Assembly: GCF_014641945.1 (NCBI RefSeq)
Contig: NZ_BMIJ01000001.1
Location: forward strand, 792,585 to 856,584
Length of the DNA: 64,000 nt
Direction of reading: 5' to 3'
Origin: Marinobacterium zhoushanense
GTDB lineage: Bacteria > Pseudomonadota > Gammaproteobacteria > Pseudomonadales > Balneatricaceae
In this document: piece after piece, positions 34,283 through 42,279 of the stretch
Position numbering within the stretch: position 1 is the first letter of the stretch
How the letters are laid out: every line of letters begins with the position of its first letter
The notes under the pieces: model-generated
What the model was told of the DNA's origin: nothing
The model's input: only the letters and a program-made list of their open reading frames with translations
The model's database searches: none
Program-made: the position numbers and the translations under genes

Positions 34283-35188
34283 GTGACCGACTCCGAACAC
34301 AGCGCCTGGATCCCCAACATCGTCCTGGGACAGGATTACGACCAGCGCTATATCGACGCCCCGATCCATTACGATGTGCTGGAAAATCTGGCCGGCTTCT
34401 TCGGTCGCGATATGCCGGTGCACCGGCATGCCCAGTATCTGCAGATCCACTACATCGACCGTGGTGAGATCAGCTTCCATATCGATGACAAGATCTACCA
34501 CGTCACCGGCCCCGCCTGTTTTCTGACCCCTCCTTCGGTACCGCACTCCTTTCTGACCGAGGCGGACGCCAAGGGTCATGTGCTGACCATCCACCAGTCC
34601 ATCGTCTGGCAGCTGATGAAGGATGGGCTCGAGCAGGAGATCGAGAGCAACCTCGGCGAAGGGATCTGTCTCGAACGCGGCAGCCTCAGCCAGGAGCAGC
34701 GCAGGCTATGGACGCGACTGGCGCAGAACCTGCGCAACATCCGTGCTGAGTGGTACCAGGAGCTCGCGGCAAAAAACCTGGCGCTGGACTCGCTGGTCCG
34801 ACTGTTGATCATCCGTATTGCCCGACTGTCTAGCAGACGCGCCGAGAGCATGACCGTCAACAACGACGACCTCAGACTGTTCCATCGCTTCTCCGACCTG
34901 ATCGAAGAGCATTATCGGGAACAGTGGCATCTGCCGCAGTACACCCAGGAGATGGGCGTATCGGAGAGCCGCCTAAATCAGATCTGTCAGCGGATCTCCA
35001 ACCGCTCGCCGAAAAAACTGATCCACGACCGTATCGTGCAGGAGTGCAAGCGCCTGCTCACCTTCAGCAGCCTGAGCAGCAGCGAGATCTGCTACCAGCT
35101 CGGCTTCGCCGACCCCGCCTACTTCTCCCGCTTCTTCAAGAAACACACCGGCGTTACCGCCCAGCAGTACCGCAAACAGCAGCAGTAG
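34283..35188 (+). CDS. hpaA: AraC-family activator of the 4-hydroxyphenylacetate genes, HpaA
   Basis: Regulator of 301 residues. An N-terminal cupin-like effector domain (MPVHRHAQYLQIHYIDRGE, then TPPSVPHSF) precedes a C-terminal double helix-turn-helix (SESRLNQICQRISNRSPKK and YFSRFFKKHTGVTAQQYR). HpaA in enterobacteria activates the 4-HPA hydroxylase genes hpaBC in response to 4-HPA. GTG start with GGAG upstream. hpaBC are not within the window, so its main targets lie elsewhere or have changed. Its 3' end is duplicated at 36401-36577. Confidence 0.9.
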   Translation: MTDSEHSAWIPNIVLGQDYDQRYIDAPIHYDVLENLAGFFGRDMPVHRHAQYLQIHYIDRGEISFHIDDKIYHVTGPACFLTPPSVPHSFLTEADAKGHVLTIHQSIVWQLMKDGLEQEIESNLGEGICLERGSLSQEQRRLWTRLAQNLRNIRAEWYQELAAKNLALDSLVRLLIIRIARLSSRRAESMTVNNDDLRLFHRFSDLIEEHYREQWHLPQYTQEMGVSESRLNQICQRISNRSPKKLIHDRIVQECKRLLTFSSLSSSEICYQLGFADPAYFSRFFKKHTGVTAQQYRKQQQ

Positions 35189-35196
35189 CTCGCTGG

Positions 35197-35242
35197 ATCA
35201 ACCGTACGGTTGATGTACATACCACTGGCACCGGGGTAATAG
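35197..35242 (+). promoter_or_regulatory. LuxR-type inverted repeat and -10 before the soluble chemoreceptor gene
   Basis: ATCAACCGTACGGTTGAT (35197-35214) is a perfect 18-bp palindrome. TAATAG at 35237-35242 begins 31.5 bp after its centre, placing the palindrome near -42. One of five sites with this geometry. Confidence 0.65.
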
Positions 35243-35280
35243 TGGCTGTTTCTCGCCCAGTATGATCAAGGAGCGTCGGG

Positions 35281-36384
35281 ATGCTGACCAAGAAGTACCG
35301 CCGGAGAATCGTTGAGCTGGAAGAGGCCAATCTTTCCCTGAGCCACCGGAATTCGGAACTCGAAACCCGATTATCGGAGCAGTCAACCCGGATCGATACC
35401 CTGACCGACCAGCTCCAAGCAGCACGGCACAACATCCCGGCCAGCCTCTTCCGTACTCAGGTAGCCACGCTAGAGGATCAACTAACAGTCATACATGACC
35501 GCGTGCACCTGATCTCCGAAGAGCTGTTCGAACCCATGATCGAATCAGAAGGGTCGAACAAAGAACTGGCCCGGGTCAGTGACGAGTTAGAGCGTCTGAA
35601 CGCCTCCCTGCTATCAATATCAAACAGCGCAGATAATACTCGGGATATTGTCAATGAACTCAAGAAGTTAGCCACCGACATAAACAGCTTTGCCGGTGCA
35701 ATCAACAAGATCGCCGAACAAACCAACCTGCTCGCACTTAACGCGGCGATAGAAGCAGCGCGCGCCGGCGAACAGGGACGAGGTTTTGCAGTCGTCGCAG
35801 ATGAAGTGAGGGAACTGTCCAGCCGTACCCGCGCATCCAGCGAACAGATATCGGATCTGGTACAGAAGATCGACACCAAAACCGCCGCCGTCGATGAGAA
35901 AATCGAAGGCTTGAGAGAGCTGTCACAGAGTGCGCGCCAAGTCGCCTCGGACACCGTCTCGTTAACCAAAGCTACCACTCATAAAGCCGGCACGCTGATG
36001 GCCTCGGTCTATCGCTCGATGGCCTTTGGCCATGGTTCCGATTCAGCGCTGGAGCTGATCCTGCTCTGCTTCCAGTGGTGGACTCTATGGCACAATGGCC
36101 AATCCGAGTATCCCCACACACTTCTCGATCCAAAGGCGACCCGGTTTGGACAGTGGTACTTCGACGGCGACGACAATGAGTTTGATTACCGATCACTCCA
36201 GGCTTTTCGGCAGATAGAGCCCTGCATACTGGCACTCTACAAGAGCGGCGAGGATTTGCTGACCACCCTGTCCCCACATGATTACCCGCAAGCCGAGCGT
36301 CTTTTCGTAACAATCCACGGCCAGATCAACAAGATAAGCCGTCACATGGACGACATCCAGAACCACCTGTTTCAGCATCTGTAA
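35281..36384 (+). CDS. Soluble methyl-accepting chemotaxis-like protein with CZB-like C-terminus
   Basis: Cytoplasmic chemoreceptor of 367 residues with no membrane segment. An N-terminal coiled coil (1-55, [19 protein letters not shown] pattern) leads to a short signalling hairpin around [20 protein letters not shown] (about 148-167). The C-terminal 110 residues look like a CZB domain (FGQWYFDG, later [19 protein letters not shown]), but the usual zinc Cys position before G-x-W is Arg-Phe and a canonical His is not obvious, so zinc sensing may be lost. GGAG precedes the ATG. It is bracketed by two copies of the hpaA 3' end and driven by a probable LuxR-type site. Confidence 0.8.
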   Translation: MLTKKYRRRIVELEEANLSLSHRNSELETRLSEQSTRIDTLTDQLQAARHNIPASLFRTQVATLEDQLTVIHDRVHLISEELFEPMIESEGSNKELARVSDELERLNASLLSISNSADNTRDIVNELKKLATDINSFAGAINKIAEQTNLLALNAAIEAARAGEQGRGFAVVADEVRELSSRTRASSEQISDLVQKIDTKTAAVDEKIEGLRELSQSARQVASDTVSLTKATTHKAGTLMASVYRSMAFGHGSDSALELILLCFQWWTLWHNGQSEYPHTLLDPKATRFGQWYFDGDDNEFDYRSLQAFRQIEPCILALYKSGEDLLTTLSPHDYPQAERLFVTIHGQINKISRHMDDIQNHLFQHL

Positions 36385-36400
36385 CCCGCACCACAGGCGC

Positions 36401-36577
36401 CATACGTATCGCCCTGCCGTCGCAGAAGACGCGCCAAGATCATGACCGTCCACAATGCCACCTCAGACGCTGCTACCGTTTCTCAGACCTGATCGAGGAG
36501 CATTACCGACGGCAGCGGCACCTGCCGCAGTACCTCAAACAGCAGCAGTAGTTCCCCGGATCAACCGTACGGTTGAT
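36401..36577 (+). pseudogene. Decayed duplicate of the hpaA 3' end plus its downstream palindrome
   Basis: The text runs parallel to hpaA from 34811 (CATCCGTATT vs CATACGTATC), through ATGACCGTC, CTCAGAC, TCAGACCTGATCGA and CTGCCGCAGTAC, then jumps to the last codons AAACAGCAGCAGTAG and on to GATCAACCGTACGGTTGAT. The missing part lies between two GCAGTACC-like direct repeats in hpaA, so an internal deletion followed duplication. It has point differences and no open frame. The intergenic interval 36385-36697 holds this and the porin promoter. Confidence 0.85.
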
Positions 36578-36605
36578 TTTTAGCCGATCACAAAAACGAT
36601 TTAAT
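36560..36605 (+). promoter_or_regulatory. LuxR-type inverted repeat and -10 before the porin-ALDH operon
   Basis: ATCAACCGTACGGTTGAT (36560-36577) with TTTAAT (36600-36605) beginning 31.5 bp from its centre. It arose with the duplicated hpaA end and now precedes the porin gene by about 120 bases. Confidence 0.65.
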
Positions 36606-36697
36606 GAATTTCGTATTTTCGGTGATTCCCCTCTCACCTTCAGTGCAACCGACAAACACAACAAGAAAAGCTAAAAAAACACACTGAGGAACACTTC

Positions 36698-37996
36698 ATG
36701 AGAAAAGCATTTCGTCCTTCACTATCCGCACTGCTGTTGGGCTCGGCAATCGCTGCCGCATCCGGCTCCGCTTCCGCCTACAACCTGTACAACCAGGACG
36801 GCACCGAGCTGAACCTGGATATCGAGGTGATCCTTGGCCACTTCAGCAGCGAAGAGACCTACGGCAACAGCGAATCCAGCCCCGCCTGGACCGAGGGCTA
36901 TGCCAAGTACGGCTTCTCCGGCAGCAAGACACTGGGCAACGGCAGCCTGTTCGGTGCGGTCAATGCCGTCACCTCCGGCACCTGGGGCGACGGCGATGCC
37001 GCGGGCCTGACTACCGGCGATGAGCGTGAAACCGATATCGAAGACCTATACATCGGCTACCGCACCGATATGGTCGAGTTCTCCGTCGGTCGCCAGAACC
37101 TGACCATCGGTGACGGTTTCATCCTCAACGGTGACTCGCTGAACATGGGCGAGGGGCTGGACGGCATCGTGCCGGGGTTCAGCGCCAACCGTGGCGGCGC
37201 CTACTGGCTGGCCGCGCGCAAGGCGTTCGACAAGACCGCGGTGCTGCGTGTCGGCGGTGAGTCCGGCCCGCGTGGCGATCTGTTCTGGTTCGAATCCGAC
37301 AACCCGGCCCAGGCCAGCGTCGAGATGGCCGGGATCAACCTGGAGTACGTCACCGACAAAGGCACCTTCGGCCTGATGCACCTGAAGGGGCTGGATGTGG
37401 ATGACAACGAAGCCGCGTTCTTCGGTTACGACGGTCGCGACGGCCAGAAGACCACCAGCGTTCGCTTCCAGGGCAACGCCGGGGTCGAGAACCTGTTCCT
37501 CTCCGCCGAGTACGTGGATCAGTCCCAGGGCAACAGTAACCCGGATGCCAACGCCTGGTACGCCGAGGCGGGCTGGACCTTCGCCGACATGCCCTGGTCG
37601 CCGAGCTTGAACTACCGTTACACCAGCTATGACGAAGGCTACGACCCGCTGTTCTTCGGCTTCAACCGCGGTTACGGCACCTGGTTCCAGGGTGAAGTGG
37701 CGGCCAACTACGCCGGTCCCTTCGGCACCGATGCCGACATTCACTATCTGGGCGTGAAAGCCAACCCGACCGAGATGCTGACGGTGGGTGCCTCCTACTT
37801 CGACTTCAGCGATACGGTGGGCGGCTCTGGCAGCAACGATGCCAACGAGATCGATATCTGGGCCGAGTGGGTGGCACACGATCACCTGATCATCAGCCCG
37901 CTGGTTGGTTTCTACACCCCGGATTCCAACAGCAGCACCCAGGGCAACGACGATACCAACACCTACGTTCAGGTACTGGCGATCGTTCCGTTCTAA
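36698..37996 (+). CDS. Outer-membrane substrate porin (beta-barrel), copy 1
   Basis: Outer-membrane channel of 432 residues with a signal peptide (MRKAFRPSLSALLLGSAIAA, cleavage near SASA-YNLY). The mature protein is rich in alternating aromatic/polar strands and ends in the outer-membrane C-terminal Phe (VLAIVPF). Segments such as YIGYRTDMVEFSVGRQNLTI recall the OprD/alginate-export-type barrels, but the family is not certain. GAGGA precedes the ATG. An aldehyde dehydrogenase gene follows. The 3' 583 bases align without a gap to the second porin at 63418-64000. Likely admits an aromatic or amine substrate. Confidence 0.82.
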   Translation: MRKAFRPSLSALLLGSAIAAASGSASAYNLYNQDGTELNLDIEVILGHFSSEETYGNSESSPAWTEGYAKYGFSGSKTLGNGSLFGAVNAVTSGTWGDGDAAGLTTGDERETDIEDLYIGYRTDMVEFSVGRQNLTIGDGFILNGDSLNMGEGLDGIVPGFSANRGGAYWLAARKAFDKTAVLRVGGESGPRGDLFWFESDNPAQASVEMAGINLEYVTDKGTFGLMHLKGLDVDDNEAAFFGYDGRDGQKTTSVRFQGNAGVENLFLSAEYVDQSQGNSNPDANAWYAEAGWTFADMPWSPSLNYRYTSYDEGYDPLFFGFNRGYGTWFQGEVAANYAGPFGTDADIHYLGVKANPTEMLTVGASYFDFSDTVGGSGSNDANEIDIWAEWVAHDHLIISPLVGFYTPDSNSSTQGNDDTNTYVQVLAIVPF

Positions 37997-38123
37997 ACCA
38001 CGGCCTGCCATCACATGGCAGATTTCGTACTAAAGGCTCCAAGGTCGGGGCGGTGCATACCGCCCTCGGCCCGGTACCACGCCTTGAATAGACAACATTA
38101 AAACAAACTCTATGGAGGCAACC

Positions 38124-39536
38124 ATGTCCACCGAACTCTCCCTGCTGATCAACGGCGACAAGGTTGCCGGACAGGGCAACGCGTTCGACGTGATCAACCC
38201 GGCCACCGAAGCCGCCATCGCCTCAGGCCGGATGGCCTCGGTCGAACAACTGGATCAGGCCGTAGCCGCCGCGCGCCAGGCGTTCCAGAGCTGGCGTAAA
38301 ACCTCCGATGCCGAGCGCACCACGCTGCTGCACAAGGTCGCAGACCGTATCGAGACCAATGCCGACGAGCTGGCCCGCATCATCGTGCAGGAGCAGGGCA
38401 AACCGCTGTTCCTGGCGCAGATGGAGGTGGGCGGCGCCGTGGCCTGGACACGCTACAACGCCGACCTGGAGATCCCGGTCAAGCTGATCGAGGACAGCGA
38501 GCACAAGCGCATCGAAGGCCATCGCAAGCCGCTCGGTGTGGTCGCCTCCATCACCCCCTGGAACTGGCCGCTGATGATCGCCATCTGGCACATCATCCCG
38601 GCCCTGCGTACCGGCAACACCGTCGTGTGCAAACCCTCCGGGCTGACGCCGCTGAATACTCTGCGTCTGGTTGAGATCATCAACGAGGTGCTGCCCGCCG
38701 GCGTGGTCAACCTGGTCACCGGTGAACGCGAGATCGGCGAGGCGATCAGCCGTCACTCCGGCATCGACAAGGTGATCTTCACCGGCTCGACCCCGACCGG
38801 ACAGAACATCATGGCCAACGCGTCGGGCAACCTGAAGCGCCTGACCCTGGAGCTGGGCGGCAACGATGCTGCCATCGTGCTGCCCGGCACCGATGTGGAT
38901 GCCGTAGCGGAGGGGATCTTCCAGACCGCCTTCCTGAACATGGGCCAGACCTGTGCCGCGCTGAAGCGCCTCTACGTGCATGACAGCCTGTACGATGCCC
39001 TGTGCACCAAGCTGGCCGAGATCGCCAACGCCCAGGTGGTCGGCGACGGGCTGGCCGAGGGCACCAGCTTCGGTCCGGTACAGAACGCCAACCAGTTCCA
39101 GCGCGTCAAAGAGCTGGTCGAGGATGCCAAAGCCCGGGGCGGGCGTATCCTCAGCGGCGGTGCACCGGTCGACGGCAAGGGCTACTTCTACCCGCCGACC
39201 ATCATCGCCGATGTCAGTAACGGCGTGCGCCTGGTCGACGAGGAGCAGTTCGGCCCGGCCCTGCCGGTGATCCGCTATAGCGATATCGACGAGGCGATCC
39301 GCCTGGCCAACGACTGCCCCTTCGGCCTTGGCGGTTCAGTCTGGGGACCGGACCTCGCACAAGCAAACAGCATCGCTCGGCAGTTGGAGTGCGGCACCGT
39401 GTGGATCAACGGCCATGCCGAGGTCCTGCCCCACGCCCCGTTTGGCGGCTGCAAGCTATCCGGTGTCGGCGTCGAGTTCGGCGTCGAAGGCCTGCTGGAG
39501 TACACCCAGCTGCAGATCGTCAACATCAACCGGTAG
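38124..39536 (+). CDS. Aldehyde dehydrogenase (NAD(P)-dependent), copy 1
   Basis: ALDH of 470 residues with the catalytic Cys C277 in NMGQTCAALKRLYV, general base E243 in LELGGNDA, and the NAD-binding TGSTPTGQNI. A conserved Asn lies in TPWNWPLM. GGAGG precedes the ATG at 38124. The gene is in line with the porin, and a paralogue with the same catalytic context lies beside the second porin (61900-63315). Possible substrates are an arylacetaldehyde from amine deamination or the succinic semialdehyde released by HpaI; the sequence alone does not decide. Confidence 0.88.
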   Translation: MSTELSLLINGDKVAGQGNAFDVINPATEAAIASGRMASVEQLDQAVAAARQAFQSWRKTSDAERTTLLHKVADRIETNADELARIIVQEQGKPLFLAQMEVGGAVAWTRYNADLEIPVKLIEDSEHKRIEGHRKPLGVVASITPWNWPLMIAIWHIIPALRTGNTVVCKPSGLTPLNTLRLVEIINEVLPAGVVNLVTGEREIGEAISRHSGIDKVIFTGSTPTGQNIMANASGNLKRLTLELGGNDAAIVLPGTDVDAVAEGIFQTAFLNMGQTCAALKRLYVHDSLYDALCTKLAEIANAQVVGDGLAEGTSFGPVQNANQFQRVKELVEDAKARGGRILSGGAPVDGKGYFYPPTIIADVSNGVRLVDEEQFGPALPVIRYSDIDEAIRLANDCPFGLGGSVWGPDLAQANSIARQLECGTVWINGHAEVLPHAPFGGCKLSGVGVEFGVEGLLEYTQLQIVNINR

Positions 39537-39607
39537 CATGCAACACAGCAACCCTCTTCGACATTCAGCTTCCACCATGGCTCTCTGTTTTTGCAGAGGA
39601 CTCTCAT

Positions 39608-39632
39608 AGCCCCCTATCCGGGGGCTTTTTTT
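39608..39632 (+). terminator. Rho-independent terminator after the porin-ALDH operon
   Basis: AGCCCCC and GGGGGCT pair around TATCC and are followed by a long T-run (TTTTTTTGTTTTTT). Confidence 0.92.
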
Positions 39633-39668
39633 GTTTTTTAGGGGTAAGCGGATTTAATGGTTGATAGA

Positions 39669-40070
39669 TCAACCCCGTAGTTGAGTTCCTCTGCGAAGTC
39701 CGGCAGTCCATAACCGATGGTTTTCTTGTAGAACGGAGAGACCTTCGCAGTCGGGGCCTTCTTCTTGTGCTTCGTGGTGTAGAGCATTCGTGCCCGCATC
39801 ACCTCGAGGTTCAGGTTTCAGCTCCTTTCTGAGGCCCTTGCGCACCTTCTCCAGGGCATCGTTGGCTATGCTGACGATCTCCACCTTCTGCCGGCCTTTC
39901 ATCTTCATCAGATAGTTGGTCTCTCAAAGCGCTGCTAGTGGCCTAGGAAATCGGCCCGGGCACTGAAAATGTCGCGTACTGTCTTCTCGGCTAGACCGGT
40001 CTGAGTCGCCACATAAGTGTAGGGATGTTACTCAGGCAGGTGCAGGATGTTGTTGGGCATTTCGGTCATG
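39669..40070 (-). pseudogene. Degraded ISL3-like transposase remnant
   Basis: On the minus strand short in-frame pieces resemble ISL3 transposases: VATQTGLAEKTVRDIF (helix-turn-helix region) and ANDALEKVRKGLRKEL (the usual position after the catalytic VDKFH block, which is missing). Stops follow ILHLPE, FLGH and others, and a frameshift separates KELKPE from VMRARMLYTTKHKKK. No inverted ends were identified. It marks the boundary between the hpa/porin region and the AT-richer efflux operon. Confidence 0.6.
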
Positions 40071-40304
40071 CGGCGAGCTCCTTCTCATGTTAACTCCATA
40101 ATTTTTTGAATTTCGGTCAAACCTTTTCTTAGATGTGAAGGAACTTACTCTGCAATTAGCCTCAGAGCCAAGATTGGTCACAGTGCCTAACAGGTGCCGG
40201 GATGAATGACTAAAGAATGCTCCAAAGGTCGACCTTTTCCTGCTCGTGATCGGGCACCATTTCTTGTTGACGTGCATCGCGACTTGCATCTTAATCTTGG
40301 GCTG

Positions 40305-41612
40305 TCAGCAGTCCCTGAAAGCTTCCGAAGTCTTCAAGTCAGCTTTAAAGCACAAACGTGTGCTTCTCCCGTCTTGAAGGATTATATTTTCAAATTTCCA
40401 GCCAAGTCTCCGGGTTAATTTTTCTGTCAACTGCAGCCCGAGACCAAAACCAAGATCGTCATCTTTTTCCACTACCGATGTATCGAAGTTTTCTACCTCA
40501 ACTATCCAACCTTCTTGAGTAATCCGAATCTGCCCCTCCCATGTGTGCTGGAAAGCATTGCGAACAAGATTGCCTATTACGATGCGGGCAGCAGTTTCAG
40601 GAAGTTCGAAGGTGCTGGGGGATGTGCGAACAGATAACTGGACACTTTTCCCATCCAGAAGGTATTTAAGATCGCTGGTGATGTTTTCGATCAGTTGATC
40701 TAGCCGCACTTCTCTCTGAGGCAGCTCACTGATGTCTTCTCGCCCTAGCCACAACAGGGTCTCAGTCAGATGTTTCATGGTCAGACTAGCGCGATCAATG
40801 CGATTGACAGCGGCATCTGCGCGAGAATCGCATTGAACGTCGGGCTGAAAGCTTTTGAGTTTTTCCAACAACTGGATGTTACTGCGTATGACACTGATCG
40901 GGGTGCGCAGTTCATGGCTGGCACGCCGAAGGAAGGTTTGCTCCCTATCGAGTCCGTCTTTCACCGAGATTAAGCTACTACGCACCACTTCGGCGAAATC
41001 GTTCAGGTCTCGGAATCCGAAATCCGGAACTTTTTCATCAAGCGTTTTTTCGTTCAGCCCCCTAGCCCAAATCCCCAAGCGAGTCACGGGTTGGGCCATT
41101 CGATGCATCAGCCACCACACCATCAGTGCCAGGACCACAGCAGTCCCCAATCCGATTGCCAGCAGAGTCACCAGTGAATCTCTGCCATTACGTAGCGCCA
41201 AATCGGATACTCTGTCAGGTGAAATGTGGAAACTGACATAAAAAAGATCTTTAGAGGTACCCGTGACCATGTAAAAAACCAACTGATCAAGCTCCTCTTC
41301 CGTTCTCTCTAAATTAACTTTCTGAAGCCGGTTAGAGTTTTGGGGCGGCGTGGGCACTGCTGCGACAATCGAATCGGGCTGGTCCGTCCACTCGCGAGTT
41401 ACCGTGTAACCATCCAAGTCGCTGACCGCGGTATACCCTTTGTCGTTCGCGACAGCCGTTGCGGCTCGAACCATGTGGTCGGCAATAATAGTATCCATGC
41501 CTTTCATGAAATATTGGGCAGATAAGAAGCTGTACCCCATGACAAGTATCAGAGCGATGGTTGTAAATGTGAGAATCAGCGACCCTCGGAGACTGGAGTT
41601 AAGTTTGATCAT
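40305..41612 (-). CDS. Sensor histidine kinase of the efflux operon
   Basis: Membrane kinase of 435 residues. Two membrane segments (about 11-32 and 147-168) flank a periplasmic sensor of about 115 residues; a HAMP-like linker follows; the phosphorylated H233 lies in ASHELRTPIS; the ATPase domain has IGNLVRNAFQHTW (N box) and FGLGLQLTEKL (G box). It overlaps the response-regulator gene by 14 bases and is last in a five-gene overlapping operon. It presumably senses efflux substrates or envelope stress and controls the pump. Confidence 0.93.
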   Translation of the reverse strand: MIKLNSSLRGSLILTFTTIALILVMGYSFLSAQYFMKGMDTIIADHMVRAATAVANDKGYTAVSDLDGYTVTREWTDQPDSIVAAVPTPPQNSNRLQKVNLERTEEELDQLVFYMVTGTSKDLFYVSFHISPDRVSDLALRNGRDSLVTLLAIGLGTAVVLALMVWWLMHRMAQPVTRLGIWARGLNEKTLDEKVPDFGFRDLNDFAEVVRSSLISVKDGLDREQTFLRRASHELRTPISVIRSNIQLLEKLKSFQPDVQCDSRADAAVNRIDRASLTMKHLTETLLWLGREDISELPQREVRLDQLIENITSDLKYLLDGKSVQLSVRTSPSTFELPETAARIVIGNLVRNAFQHTWEGQIRITQEGWIVEVENFDTSVVEKDDDLGFGLGLQLTEKLTRRLGWKFENIILQDGRSTRLCFKADLKTSEAFRDC

Positions 41613-42279
41613 CGCTATCTCTCAATGCAAAACCAAAGCCGGGCACTGTCTGAATCATGGGGGACAAAAAACCAGCATCTATTGCTTTGCGCATATAATG
41701 AACATGAACTTTTAAGGCATTGCTGTCAGGTAAGCTATCCCCCCATATGGTTGCCTCCAGCTTCTGCCGGGATACCGCTACAGGTGCTTCTCTCAGAAGT
41801 ATCTCCAGCAGTTTCCAGCCTGTCGGGGACAGCTTCAGGGGGCGACCAGCGCGACAGACCTCTCGCTTGTTCAGATCCATCTTGAGTTCGCCGTAGCGCA
41901 AAATCCTGGCCTGGCCACTCCGACGTCGGGTAAGGGCGTTCACCCGAACCACGAGTTCGTCAAGTTCAAATGGTTTAGTCAGGAAGTCATCGGTACCGGA
42001 ACGAAAGCCATCTAGCTTGTCCTGGAGTTGATCCCGAGCGGTCAGCATCAACACCGGGATATCGTGCCCCATATCCCGCAGCTTCTGGCAAAGAGTCAGC
42101 CCGTCGAGCCTTGGCAGATTGAGGTCTAACAGGAGCGCATCGTAATCATGTTTCTGAACGAGCTGAAGTCCGCGAACACCGTTGCTCGCGTGATCACACT
42201 GAATGCCTTCAAGTTCTAGGTACTGCACGACGGTGGTAGCTAGGTCATGATCGTCCTCAACCAACAAAACATCTAACAT
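41599..42279 (-). CDS. OmpR/PhoB-family response regulator
   Basis: Regulator of 226 residues. Receiver domain with acidic pocket (VEDDHD at 7-12), phospho-acceptor D52 in LLLDLNLPRLDG and the conserved Lys in FLTKPFELDELVVRV; C-terminal winged helix with LSPTGWKLLEILL and VHVHYMRKAID. It overlaps the RND permease gene by 7 bases and the kinase gene by 14, so all three are translationally coupled. Likely regulates its own operon. Confidence 0.95.
   Translation of the reverse strand: MLDVLLVEDDHDLATTVVQYLELEGIQCDHASNGVRGLQLVQKHDYDALLLDLNLPRLDGLTLCQKLRDMGHDIPVLMLTARDQLQDKLDGFRSGTDDFLTKPFELDELVVRVNALTRRRSGQARILRYGELKMDLNKREVCRAGRPLKLSPTGWKLLEILLREAPVAVSRQKLEATIWGDSLPDSNALKVHVHYMRKAIDAGFLSPMIQTVPGFGFALRDSDDQT

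Noticed and set aside
35197..35214. Reading the ATCAACCGTACGGTTGAT repeats purely as transcription terminators
   Set aside because: Only one of the copies (36560) is followed by a T-run of four or more; all stand at a fixed distance from a -10-like hexamer of the next gene, which fits an activator site better.
39659..39674. GGTTGATAGATCAACC inverted repeat near the transposase relic
   Set aside because: Half-sites are in the opposite order to the LuxR-type repeats, there is no promoter beside it, and it lies within decayed coding text.
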